A stretch of DNA of 8,987 bases, from the NCBI GenBank assembly GCA_903863315.1, contig CAIPBN010000774.1:1-8987 (forward strand), read 5' to 3'. The stretch comes from an uncultured Verrucomicrobiota bacterium. GTDB taxonomy: Bacteria; Verrucomicrobiota; Verrucomicrobiia; Limisphaerales; SXTU01. Shown in pieces: positions 1-6,544 of this stretch (its first letter is position 1; each line of letters starts with the position of its first letter). A program made the position numbers and the translations under genes. A model generated the notes under the pieces. It searched no databases. It saw only the letters and a list, made by a program, of their open reading frames with translations, and was not told where the DNA came from.

Positions 1-719
1 CGGAGGAAGGCTTTTTCTATGCTACCAGCGTCCGTTTGGGCGATGTCGGCCACCGAGCCCAACGCCCGAAGTTGGCCGTGGTGCAAGATGGCGACGCGGT
101 CGCAGACAGACTCCACCTCGCCCAGTTCATGTGAGGAGAAGAAGACCGTTTTGCCGGCGGCCTTGAGGCGGAGAATGATTTCCCGGACTTTCATACGTCC
201 CAGCGGGTCAAGCCCACTCGTCGGCTCATCAAGGATGAGGAGGTCGGGCCGGTTGAGGAGCGCCTGCGCAAGGCCGAGCCGTTGCTGCATACCCTTCGAG
301 TAGGTGCCGATGAGCCGTTTGCGCGCGTGGCCGAGTTCGACCAGTGCGAGCAGTTCATCAATGCGGGCCGTGGTCTCACTTGCGGCTAGGCCAAAGATGC
401 GCGCATACGTGCGGAGCAACTCCTCGGCGGTGAGGAACTTGTAGTAGTAGGTCATTTCCGGCAGATAGCCGATGCGCCGGCGGGCGATGGGCTGCCGCAC
501 GTCCACGCCGAAGATGCTGGCGGAACCACCAGCCGCATGTGTGAAGCCCAGCAGCACATTCATCGTTGAGGTCTTGCCCGCGCCGTTGGGGCCGAGGAAG
601 CCAAAGACCTCGCCTTGGCGGACGCCCAGGGTTAAATCGTCCACCGCTATTTTGGGCTCCCGCGAATCCGGGGAATGATAGGTCACTTGCAAACGGTCGA
701 GTGAGATGACTTCAGTCAT
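1..719 (-). CDS. ABC transporter ATP-binding protein (ABC-2 type exporter ATPase), 3' end cut by window edge
   Basis: This is the ATPase subunit that would drive an ABC-2 type export permease; it acts at the inner face of the cytoplasmic membrane. The reading frame from ATG at 719 stays open to the left edge, giving 239 residues (MTEVISLDRL...). Visible motifs are Walker A GPNGAGKT (43-50), YLPE in place of the Q-loop (85-88, common in this subfamily), signature SKGMQQR (141-147), Walker B LLILDEP (160-166), D-loop SGLDP (168-172) and the H-loop His in SSHE (197). The last visible residues SIEKAFL match the usual tail of such ATPases, so only a short end is missing. The permease gene probably lies further left and cannot be seen. 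No Shine-Dalgarno precedes the ATG. The substrate (drug, lipid, sodium, copper or other) cannot be told from this subunit. Family assignment is very secure. Confidence 0.95.
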   Translation of the reverse strand, partial: MTEVISLDRLQVTYHSPDSREPKIAVDDLTLGVRQGEVFGFLGPNGAGKTSTMNVLLGFTHAAGGSASIFGVDVRQPIARRRIGYLPEMTYYYKFLTAEELLRTYARIFGLAASETTARIDELLALVELGHARKRLIGTYSKGMQQRLGLAQALLNRPDLLILDEPTSGLDPLGRMKVREIILRLKAAGKTVFFSSHELGEVESVCDRVAILHHGQLRALGSVADIAQTDAGSIEKAFL

Positions 720-754
720 AGACGGGGCGGGCATTTGTGGGCCGCCGGACGGCG

Positions 755-868
755 GTGGCGCAGAGCGCAGCAAGACGGAGCGCAGGGACGGTGCGTGCCA
801 GCCACGGAGAAAGGCCAAGCCGGGCGGCACCCCTGCGTTCCGAGCTGCGAGACAAAGCTCTGCGCCAC
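755..868. repeat. Imperfect long palindrome (repeat-like element)
   Basis: The outer arms GTGGCGCAGAGC (755-766) and GCTCTGCGCCAC (857-868) are perfect 12-bp inverted copies. Further paired blocks lie in the correct nested order: GCAGC (767-771) with GCTGC (844-848), GGAGCGCAGGG (777-787) with CCCTGCGTTCC (831-841, one G-T), and GGTGC (790-794) with GCACC (827-831). A transcript could fold into one long interrupted hairpin of about 114 bases. This nesting is typical of small non-coding palindromic repeats. It sits in the upstream region of the ABC ATPase gene. Whether it recurs elsewhere in the genome cannot be judged here. Confidence 0.6.
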
Positions 869-968
869 GGCGATCAGGCGGACTGGGTTGAGTGAACATT
901 TTCAACGGCACGGCCGGCGTGAACGCTGGCAAGTGTGGATGAAACGCGCGGCGCCCCATCGCGGGAAA

Positions 969-1004
969 GGTGGCTGCCGGGAAAGCCTAAACCCGACAGC
1001 CACC
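969..1004. terminator. Strong hairpin, possible terminator or 3' structure
   Basis: GGTGGCTGCCGGG (969-981) pairs with CCCGACAGCCACC (992-1004): 12 of 13 pairs with a single C-A mismatch and a 10-base loop. It lies downstream of the minus-strand His/Cys protein gene. On the minus strand it is followed only by TTTCCC, so it is not a classical Rho-independent terminator. It may instead be a 3' stabilising or pausing structure, or part of a repeat. Confidence 0.45.
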
Positions 1005-1020
1005 CGCTTCCTCGCAGAAG

Positions 1021-1047
1021 GGGACGGGGACACCTACACCCCGTCCC
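1021..1047. repeat. Perfect 9-bp hairpin next to the 969-1004 hairpin
   Basis: GGGACGGGG (1021-1029) and CCCCGTCCC (1039-1047) form a perfect 9-bp stem with a 9-base loop (1030-1038), only 16 bases from the previous hairpin. There is no T-tract on either side. The pair of stems lies in the gene-free stretch downstream of the His/Cys protein on the minus strand. Confidence 0.5.
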
Positions 1048-1184
1048 AAAGGGGCTTCATTGTGGGCGGAGGCAACAGCCCAGTGTGCGTGTGAAATTTG
1101 ACTCGAATGACTTCATGGCTAACTCCGAACCAAGCCGCAAAGGTGCGGCCCGACTGACCGATGGGAAACCCGACTCCAGGAGAG

Positions 1185-1601
1185 TCAGGCGATCGGCGGA
1201 GCGCGGCCGGCGGGGAGGCGGCGGAAGTCGAAGGGAAGATGGAGTGGGGCAGGCGAGTCCGGTGCGGCGAACGTGGGCGCATCAAGCCCCGGCAGCGGGG
1301 CGTCCAGCACGGTAAGTAAAACCTTGCCGTCGGCAAAGTGCTTCGCAAAGCAGTCGTGGTCCGGTGCGTTATGATGCGCGTGGACGCAAGCGTGGGCCTT
1401 GGGTGAAACGGCGAGAAACCCCACAACCACCAATGAGCACGCAACCACCAGCGCGAGCAGTAGTCGCCCTAGCGAGGAGCGGAGGTGGCGGTTCAGTTGC
1501 AAATCAATTGCAATTAAACCCCAAGTAGGCGGAGGCGCAAGACAATTTTCAAAGCATTCTGGCAGCCGAACCTTCGAAGTGTAGGGACATGAAAAGCACA
1601 T
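1185..1601 (-). CDS. Small exported or membrane-anchored His/Cys-rich protein, function unknown
   Basis: The longest reading is 138 residues from ATG at 1601; the start is uncertain. A TTG at 1502 (104 residues, LQLNRHLRSS...) places the start just before a hydrophobic segment at about 46-65 of the long form (LGRLLLALVVACSLVVVGFL), which is a good signal anchor or signal peptide. After it comes a His/Cys cluster, HACVHAHHNAPDHDCFAKHFADGKV (written here as HACVHAHHNA then PDHDCFAKHF), followed by a Pro-rich tail ending RAPPIA. The cluster could bind a metal such as copper, zinc or iron. From memory, small verrucomicrobial proteins share this layout (hydrophobic N-terminus, H/C motif, RxPP tail). 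That memory and the non-random composition favour a real gene. The TTGCAA palindrome at 1497-1513 overlaps the TTG start, which complicates the choice. No catalytic function is proposed. Confidence 0.6.
   Translation of the reverse strand: MCFSCPYTSKVRLPECFENCLAPPPTWGLIAIDLQLNRHLRSSLGRLLLALVVACSLVVVGFLAVSPKAHACVHAHHNAPDHDCFAKHFADGKVLLTVLDAPLPGLDAPTFAAPDSPAPLHLPFDFRRLPAGRAPPIA
1497..1513. promoter_or_regulatory. Candidate operator TTGCAA-N5-TTGCAA
   Basis: Two TTGCAA half-sites, each itself palindromic, sit 11 bp apart centre to centre (1497-1502 and 1508-1513), about one helical turn. The second is part of a 10-bp palindrome AATTGCAATT (1506-1515). The patch is AT-rich inside GC-rich DNA and lies at the 5' end of the small His/Cys protein gene. 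Fur-family regulators in some bacteria bind TGCAA-type dyads, so a metal-responsive operator is a reasonable guess. No regulator is identified here. Confidence 0.35.
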
Positions 1602-1662
1602 TTCTTAGTGCTCAGATCGGGGTTTGCTGGATTCCCACAGCATCCGCGCACTTAAGATGCGG

Positions 1663-2130
<468 letters not shown>

Positions 2131-2187
2131 AGAATTGATTCAACTGCGGGCAAAAGCTATCCGGCTTTGGCGGCGAGGCAATCGAAG

Positions 2188-2787
2188 TCAGGCGATTTCA
2201 TCCGGACCGGAGGAGGGCTTTGCCGCGCTCGCCGGACTGCTGCCCAACAGCCGCATGCCATCCAGCACATATTCAACTCCGGAAACAACGGTGAAGAGTC
2301 CCGCCGCGGTGGCGAGCGGTGGCAGCCACTCCGCAGGCCACTTGAGGAGCGCCCATGAGACGATGACCATCAGGAGAACCGTGGCCAGCTTGCCGGCGAG
2401 GCGGGGCCGGATGGGGACTTTCCCAAGCGTGTAGTGGAGCACGCCGAAACCGATAGTTTGGATGGCATCGCGGCCGATCACCGCGCCGGCTAGCCAGAGT
2501 GGAAGGTTGGGGAGATGCGGGCGCTTGTCGAACGTGAGCAGGATGAGGGCGGAGCCCAGCAGAAGCTTGTCCGCCAGCGGATCGAGCAGGGCCCCCAGCT
2601 CGCTTTGCTGGTGGTAGCGGCGGGCGATGTAGCCATCCAGACCATCGCTCACCGCCGCGATGGCGAATGACAAGATCGCCAGCAACCGGTGCCATTCCTC
2701 GCCGGTGCGCTCGTAGTAGAGCACCTGGATCACGAAGAACGGCACCAGCAAGATCCTGAGCACCGTGACTTTGTTCGCTGTGGTCAC
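2188..2787 (-). CDS. pgsA: CDP-alcohol phosphatidyltransferase, probably CDP-diacylglycerol-glycerol-3-phosphate 3-phosphatidyltransferase
   Basis: This integral membrane enzyme would join CDP-diacylglycerol and glycerol-3-phosphate to make phosphatidylglycerol phosphate, the committed step to phosphatidylglycerol and cardiolipin. The family signature DG-x2-AR-x8-G-x3-D-x3-D is complete: D51 G52, A55 R56, G65, D69 and D73, with a further D48. Hydrophobic segments follow at about 75-86, 96-104, 135-147 and 157-170. I chose GTG at 2787 (199 residues) because TTANKVTVLRILLVP is where PgsA proteins usually begin; GGAAG lies just before it, though very close. An in-frame GTG at 2871 would add 28 residues without family resemblance. 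The gene sits between the nitroreductase-like gene and bcp on one strand. A related CDP-alcohol transferase with another acceptor cannot be fully excluded. Confidence 0.88.
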   Translation of the reverse strand: MTTANKVTVLRILLVPFFVIQVLYYERTGEEWHRLLAILSFAIAAVSDGLDGYIARRYHQQSELGALLDPLADKLLLGSALILLTFDKRPHLPNLPLWLAGAVIGRDAIQTIGFGVLHYTLGKVPIRPRLAGKLATVLLMVIVSWALLKWPAEWLPPLATAAGLFTVVSGVEYVLDGMRLLGSSPASAAKPSSGPDEIA

Positions 2788-2942
2788 AACTTCCGCTGAC
2801 AATCTGGGATATGGCCCGGACAGCGTCAACGCCTGGGGAGACACTTCGAGGCAATCGCCTGCCGGCGGCACGAATCACCCCCCGGCGCGAAATCTTCACG
2901 CAGCCGGTTGGGAGAGAGAGGTTCAAACCAAAGCACCGGCGC

Positions 2943-3980
2943 TCACACTGTCGGAATCATGACCTCTTCGACCGTCCGGCGGGGGGTGGGGTTCACATTC
3001 GGGCCATAGCCGAGGCGCAGGATCAGTTGCGCAAGGTCCGTGGTGCCGAGGATTTCGGCCACGCGCGGACGCAGGGCTGGAACCTCGATGGGCTGATTGA
3101 GATAGGAGGCCCAGACTTCGTCCGCCCGGGCGCGCAGGAGCACGCGGGCCAGCGCTTGGCCGGTGGCAATCCAAGCCCACGGTTCATCCGTCCGCGTGCT
3201 GAGCACCACCAACCCCGGCGAATAAGCCGCGATGTCACGGTCCTTGGCCGCCTGGCCTTCGCCGAGATCGAAGGTGCGAATCACGATTGGCCCGGCCACG
3301 GAGAGCAAGTCACCTGAGTTTTGGGCGGAGTTCGGGATGCCGTCCCGGGCTTCACAGTCGTTGGGATGGATCCAGGCCGCCAGTTCGAGCCGGAAGCGGC
3401 AGTTGGCCCATTGCTGGCGATCGCCCTCGGCGATCAGGTCGGCAATCTTGTTGCGCTGCTCGCGATCGTCCACGAAATGAAGCGTGGCCTCCTCGCGCGT
3501 CGCCGCCTTGACCAGTTCATGTTTGAGGTCGGGACGCAAAGGATCCTCGCGGAAAAGCTGGCGATTCGTGCGGCGCAGCGGGATGGCATGGAACAGAGCC
3601 TCCTGTTGCGGCGTGGGGGGATCTTCCTCGCCCAGGCTGACGCGGGCCAGCAAATCGTTGTCGCCCGGCACCGGCAGCAGGACGGTTTGATCCAGATGGC
3701 CGAAGTGCCACATGGCCAGGCGCAGTTGGAAGAGTGCGCAGCCGCAACTGATCAGCAACTGGCGGTCGTTGGGATCGGTGACCGAGAGGGATCGGGAGCG
3801 GTCGGCATACAGCTCGACCTGATTGCCGCGCACCCGGAACAACCACGGCTGGGTGTTGTGGTTAGACGGTGCCAACACGGCGTAACGGAGCATGAACCGG
3901 AGCTTTTCGCTCGGGGTTCCCCGTCGAGGATACTCGTGCTCCGGGATTTCCCAGGCACTACGATTCGAGTTTGTTTTCAT
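2943..3980 (-). CDS. Acg-type nitroreductase-family flavoprotein
   Basis: The 345-residue protein belongs to the nitroreductase (FMN-binding) superfamily, most like the Acg group. Evidence is the N-terminal block AVLAPSNHNTQPWLF (34-48), the IPLRRTNRQLF block (133-143) with Arg residues expected to contact FMN phosphate, LILRLGYGPN (319-328), and the ending PRRTVEEVM (333-341). Acg proteins are two tandem degenerate nitroreductase halves that often sequester flavin rather than reduce nitro compounds, so enzymatic activity is not assured. ATG at 3980 (MKTNSNRS...) is preferred. The frame is open further up to 4124, but that extension has no family resemblance. The gene is followed on the same strand by pgsA after about 155 bases and diverges from the ROK gene across 167 bases. 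A role in redox or stress physiology fits with bcp nearby, but this is inference. Confidence 0.85.
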   Translation of the reverse strand: MKTNSNRSAWEIPEHEYPRRGTPSEKLRFMLRYAVLAPSNHNTQPWLFRVRGNQVELYADRSRSLSVTDPNDRQLLISCGCALFQLRLAMWHFGHLDQTVLLPVPGDNDLLARVSLGEEDPPTPQQEALFHAIPLRRTNRQLFREDPLRPDLKHELVKAATREEATLHFVDDREQRNKIADLIAEGDRQQWANCRFRLELAAWIHPNDCEARDGIPNSAQNSGDLLSVAGPIVIRTFDLGEGQAAKDRDIAAYSPGLVVLSTRTDEPWAWIATGQALARVLLRARADEVWASYLNQPIEVPALRPRVAEILGTTDLAQLILRLGYGPNVNPTPRRTVEEVMIPTV

Positions 3981-4147
3981 AAGCACAACCGGGGCGCGTC
4001 CGGTGTGGATACCGTGGCCCGCCCTCCATGCCAGCACTCGCCGAAGCTTGGCCGAGTGTCCCCCTTGGTTGCCCCGGCTAGGCCAAGGAATGCTGCACAC
4101 CGCGATGCTTGAACCGCCGGGCACTGACCGCTAAAACCGGCGCGCGC
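3981..4147. promoter_or_regulatory. Divergent intergenic region between nitroreductase-like and ROK genes
   Basis: These 167 bases must hold promoters for both directions. I see no confident -35/-10 pair. Two small inverted repeats are visible: CACTCG (4035-4040) with CGAGTG (4053-4058), and CCTTGG (4063-4068) with CCAAGG (4083-4088). These could be operator or leader structures, though each is short enough to be chance. Confidence 0.4.
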
Positions 4148-5557
4148 ATGAACAATCTCCACGGCCTGCCGCTGGTCGCTCCCCGCGTCACTCCCACGCT
4201 TGATCCCGCCTTCCGCCCGGCGGCCCTGGCCACCCGCGCCTGGCGCCAGGCCTTGCAGCACACCGGCGGGGCGACGCCCGTCACGCTCGCGCTGGAACAA
4301 TCGGATGGCTCGGTCTTTCACTTCCACACGGAGCTGGCACCGGCCGGACACGCACTGACCACCGGCAACTTCAGCCACATGGAACGACTGGCCAAGTTCC
4401 TCCTCTGGCAGCGCGGCGGCTGGCGGTTCCACCTGACCGGGCCGGCGGAACTGGCCGCGCAACTGCAAGCCCACTTCCGGGAGACGGCCACCGGGCGGTT
4501 CGATTCCAACCTCATCGGCGAACGCGTTTACGACCGGCCCATCGAAGTCATTGCATGCGATGCCGCCAGCCTTCCACCGGAACGCGCCAATGTGCAGGCA
4601 CTGGGACGCAACCTCGACGGCTGCCGCATCGGCTTCGACCTCGGCGGAAGTGATCGCAAAGTAGCCGCCGTGCAGAATGGCAAGGTGGTCTTCAGCGAGG
4701 AGACGGTCTGGGATCCCTACTTTCACCCCGACCCGCAGTATCACTTCGACGGCATCATGGACTCGCTCCGCAAGGCCGCCGCGCATCTGCCGCGCGTGGA
4801 CGCCATCGGCGGCAGCTCCGCCGGCGTGTATGTGAACAACCGCGTGAAAGTTGCCTCGCTCTTCCGGGGCGTTGCGCCCGAGGTGTTCAATGCCCGCGTG
4901 AAGGATCTCTTCCTGGAAGTGCAGCGGGCGTGGAATGGCGTGCCGCTGGAAGTCGCCAACGATGGCGAAGTCACCGCGCTCGCCGGCTCAATGTCACTGG
5001 GCGTCAATGGCGTGCTGGGCGTCGCCATGGGCACCAGCCAGGCGGCGGGGTATGTCACCCCCAGCGGCAACATCACGACCTGGCTGAGCGAACTGGCCTT
5101 CGCACCCGTGGATTACCAGCCGTCCGCAGCCTGCGATGAATGGAGCGGCGACTTCGGCGTGGGCGCTCAATACTTCTCGCAGCAGGCCGTCGGGCGGTTG
5201 CTGCCTGCGTCGGGCATCGAAGCCGAGGCCGCCCTGCCCCTGCCGGAAAAGCTCAAGCTGGTGCAGTCACTCACGAAGTCCGGCGACTACCGCGCGCGAA
5301 AGATTTACGAGACCATCGGCACTTACCTGGGCTATGCCGTGGCGCACTATGCGGACTTCTACGAGTTCAACCACTTGCTGATCCTAGGCCGCGTCACGAG
5401 CGGGGCGGGCGGCGATGTCATCATCGCTGGAGCGAAGGAAGTGCTGGCGGTGGAATTCCCCGAACTGGCCGCGCGCATCCAGTTTCATGTGCCTGACGAG
5501 CAGGACAAACGGCACGGCCAGGCCGTGGCCGCCGCGAGCCTGCCCAAGCTGCGCTGA
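4148..5557 (+). CDS. ROK-family protein (sugar kinase fold) with unusual N-terminal region and no zinc motif
   Basis: The 469-residue protein (ATG at 4148; an upstream TTG at 4109 is less likely) has two parts. Residues 1 to about 155 form a region I do not recognise. From about 159 on it is an actin-like ROK fold: phosphate-1 loop IGFDLGGSDRKVAAV (161-175), IGGSSAGVYVNN (220-231), the catalytic-Asp motif VANDGEVTALAG (269-280, Asp272), a phosphate-2-like loop GVAMGTSQAAGYV (291-303), and ELAFAPVDY (315-323) where ROK proteins carry GExGHxxVD. The structural zinc motif CxCGxxGCxE is absent; the matching place reads CDEWSGDFGVGAQ. ROK proteins are sugar kinases, kinase-like epimerase domains or repressors; there is no helix-turn-helix evident. 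Phosphorylation of an unknown sugar is possible, but changes in the glucose-contact region leave substrate and even activity open. It lies 105 bases ahead of the MNIO gene on the same strand. Confidence 0.8.
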   Translation: MNNLHGLPLVAPRVTPTLDPAFRPAALATRAWRQALQHTGGATPVTLALEQSDGSVFHFHTELAPAGHALTTGNFSHMERLAKFLLWQRGGWRFHLTGPAELAAQLQAHFRETATGRFDSNLIGERVYDRPIEVIACDAASLPPERANVQALGRNLDGCRIGFDLGGSDRKVAAVQNGKVVFSEETVWDPYFHPDPQYHFDGIMDSLRKAAAHLPRVDAIGGSSAGVYVNNRVKVASLFRGVAPEVFNARVKDLFLEVQRAWNGVPLEVANDGEVTALAGSMSLGVNGVLGVAMGTSQAAGYVTPSGNITTWLSELAFAPVDYQPSAACDEWSGDFGVGAQYFSQQAVGRLLPASGIEAEAALPLPEKLKLVQSLTKSGDYRARKIYETIGTYLGYAVAHYADFYEFNHLLILGRVTSGAGGDVIIAGAKEVLAVEFPELAARIQFHVPDEQDKRHGQAVAAASLPKLR

Positions 5558-5571
5558 CACGCGGTTTGCCT

Positions 5572-5612
5572 GAAGTTTTCCTTGGCTTGCGCTGCGGGGT
5601 CGAGAAAACTTC
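5572..5612. promoter_or_regulatory. Perfect 9-bp inverted repeat in the ROK-MNIO spacer
   Basis: GAAGTTTTC (5572-5580) and GAAAACTTC (5604-5612) are exact inverted copies separated by 23 bases, 15 bases after the ROK stop and about 50 before the MNIO start. As RNA it would be a hairpin with a large loop; as DNA the centre-to-centre distance of 32 bp is about three helical turns, which suits a dimeric regulator. There is no T-tract after it, so it is not a classical terminator. Confidence 0.4.
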
Positions 5613-5662
5613 TCGCATCAATTCCTCTGCCATCCGGCTTGGCTCGCGGGGTCGTGCAGCTG

Positions 5663-6544
5663 ATGGACGGAGTTGAAAACCGCGTGGGTCGCAAAACTGA
5701 AATCACCAAACTGCTCGCGAATCTGCCGCGTCTTGGGGTCGGCCTGGCCTACCGCGAACCGTTCCGTGACGAGTTGCTGCAAAAACAGTCGGAGGTGGAT
5801 TTCCTGGAGATCGCGGCGGACGATTATCTCGACGCGACCCCGGTGCTGGAGGAGGAGCTGGAGCTGCTGGCCGAGCACTTCACCATCGTGCCCCACTTCA
5901 TGAAGCTCTCGCTCGGGAGCGCTGAGGGCCTGGACGAGGCGTATCTGGAAAAAGTGGCCGCGTTGGTGAAATGGCTGAATCCCCCGTGGTGGAGCGAGCA
6001 CATCGGTTTCACCCGTGCCGGCAAGGTGACGCTCGCGCATCCGGCTCCGCTGCCGTTCACGAAGGACGCGGTCGCGGTGATGAAGCGTAACATCATCACC
6101 GCCCGGCGGGCCATCCCCACGCCCTTGATTTTGGAGAATGTCTGTTCGCAACTAGTGTGGCCGGGGACGGAGATGGACGAGGCGGATTTCCTGAACGAAG
6201 TGCTGGGTGTCGGCGGCTGCGGCCTGTTGCTGGACGTGACGAATCTGTTCGCCAACGCGCCCTCGTTCGGCGGGGACCCGGCGGCCTTCCTGGAACGCCT
6301 GCCGCTGGACCGCGTGGTGCAGATCCACTTCTCCGGCGGGCACGAGTCCAAGGGGCGTTTCGTGGACAGCCGCGGGCAGGCCGTGCCGGAGGGCGTGTGG
6401 CAGTTGCTGGAGCAGGCCGTGGCACAAGCGCCGGTCCGAAGCATCTGCCTCGAGCGCGATGACAATCTGCCACCGCTCGGAGAAGTGCTCTGGGAACTGG
6501 AGCGGGCGCGGGCAATCGGGAGACAGCACCGGCGATGGAACTAG
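5663..6544 (+). CDS. DUF692 / MNIO-family multinuclear non-heme iron oxidase
   Basis: The 293-residue protein is a DUF692 TIM-barrel enzyme, the family of MbnB and TglH, which use two or three iron ions and oxygen to modify Cys or other residues in ribosomally made peptides. Visible family blocks are LGVGLAYR (24-31), VDFLEIAADDY (45-55, Glu49), VPHFMKLSLG (76-85, His78), WWSEHIGF (109-116, His113), LILENV (155-160, Glu158 and Asn159), LLLDVTNLFANA (188-199, Asp191), VVQIHFSGGH (218-227, His222 and His227), VPEGVW (241-246) and CLERDDNLPPL (262-272, Glu264). The family's usual D-x-H in the loop before VPxxVW is D-S-R (235-237). ATG at 5663 gives the usual family length; a TTG at 5582 would add 27 residues without resemblance. 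The stop overlaps the start of the partner gene by 10 bases, so translation is likely coupled. No precursor peptide gene is visible nearby; target and product are unknown. Confidence 0.92.
   Translation: MDGVENRVGRKTEITKLLANLPRLGVGLAYREPFRDELLQKQSEVDFLEIAADDYLDATPVLEEELELLAEHFTIVPHFMKLSLGSAEGLDEAYLEKVAALVKWLNPPWWSEHIGFTRAGKVTLAHPAPLPFTKDAVAVMKRNIITARRAIPTPLILENVCSQLVWPGTEMDEADFLNEVLGVGGCGLLLDVTNLFANAPSFGGDPAAFLERLPLDRVVQIHFSGGHESKGRFVDSRGQAVPEGVWQLLEQAVAQAPVRSICLERDDNLPPLGEVLWELERARAIGRQHRRWN

Larger units (their letters stand above)
720..1184. other. Gene-free stretch of 465 bases with palindromic elements
   Basis: I find no convincing coding frame on either strand between the ABC ATPase start and the stop of the small His/Cys protein. 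The open frames here are Arg/Pro-rich and look like GC-rich noise. The stretch holds a long imperfect palindrome (755-868) and two tandem hairpins (969-1004, 1021-1047), listed separately. It should contain the promoter of the ABC ATPase and the 3' end of the upstream minus-strand transcript. I see no clear promoter boxes. Confidence 0.6.

Noticed and set aside
940..1180. Possible cobalamin or other riboswitch in the structured gene-free stretch
   Set aside because: Strong hairpins are present, but I could not find the conserved box of cobalamin riboswitches or the core of another known class, and the downstream ABC ATPase gives no specific ligand hint.
935..1315. 126-codon plus-strand frame across the hairpin region
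   Set aside because: Its Arg/Gly/Pro-rich translation looks like GC-rich noise, and it is antisense to the His/Cys protein for its last part.
1604..1656. Inverted repeat CTTAGTGC / GCACTTAAG after the peroxiredoxin gene as its terminator
   Set aside because: One bulge, a 36-base loop and no T-tract make it too weak to call.
2788..2871. N-terminal extension of the PgsA-like protein from GTG at 2871
   Set aside because: The added 28 residues have no family match, and the protein starting at 2787 already begins at the usual family position.
4035..4088. Two short inverted repeats in the divergent promoter region as a defined operator
   Set aside because: Six-bp arms are common by chance in GC-rich DNA, so I mention them only within the intergenic entry.
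3321..4112. 263-codon plus-strand open frame
   Set aside because: It lies antisense to the nitroreductase-like gene, whose family blocks are clear; in GC-rich DNA such shadows are expected.
3977..4786. 269-codon minus-strand open frame
   Set aside because: It overlaps the ROK gene on the other strand and has no family resemblance.
5618..6151. 177-codon minus-strand frame opposite the MNIO gene
   Set aside because: It is a shadow of the conserved DUF692 coding sequence.
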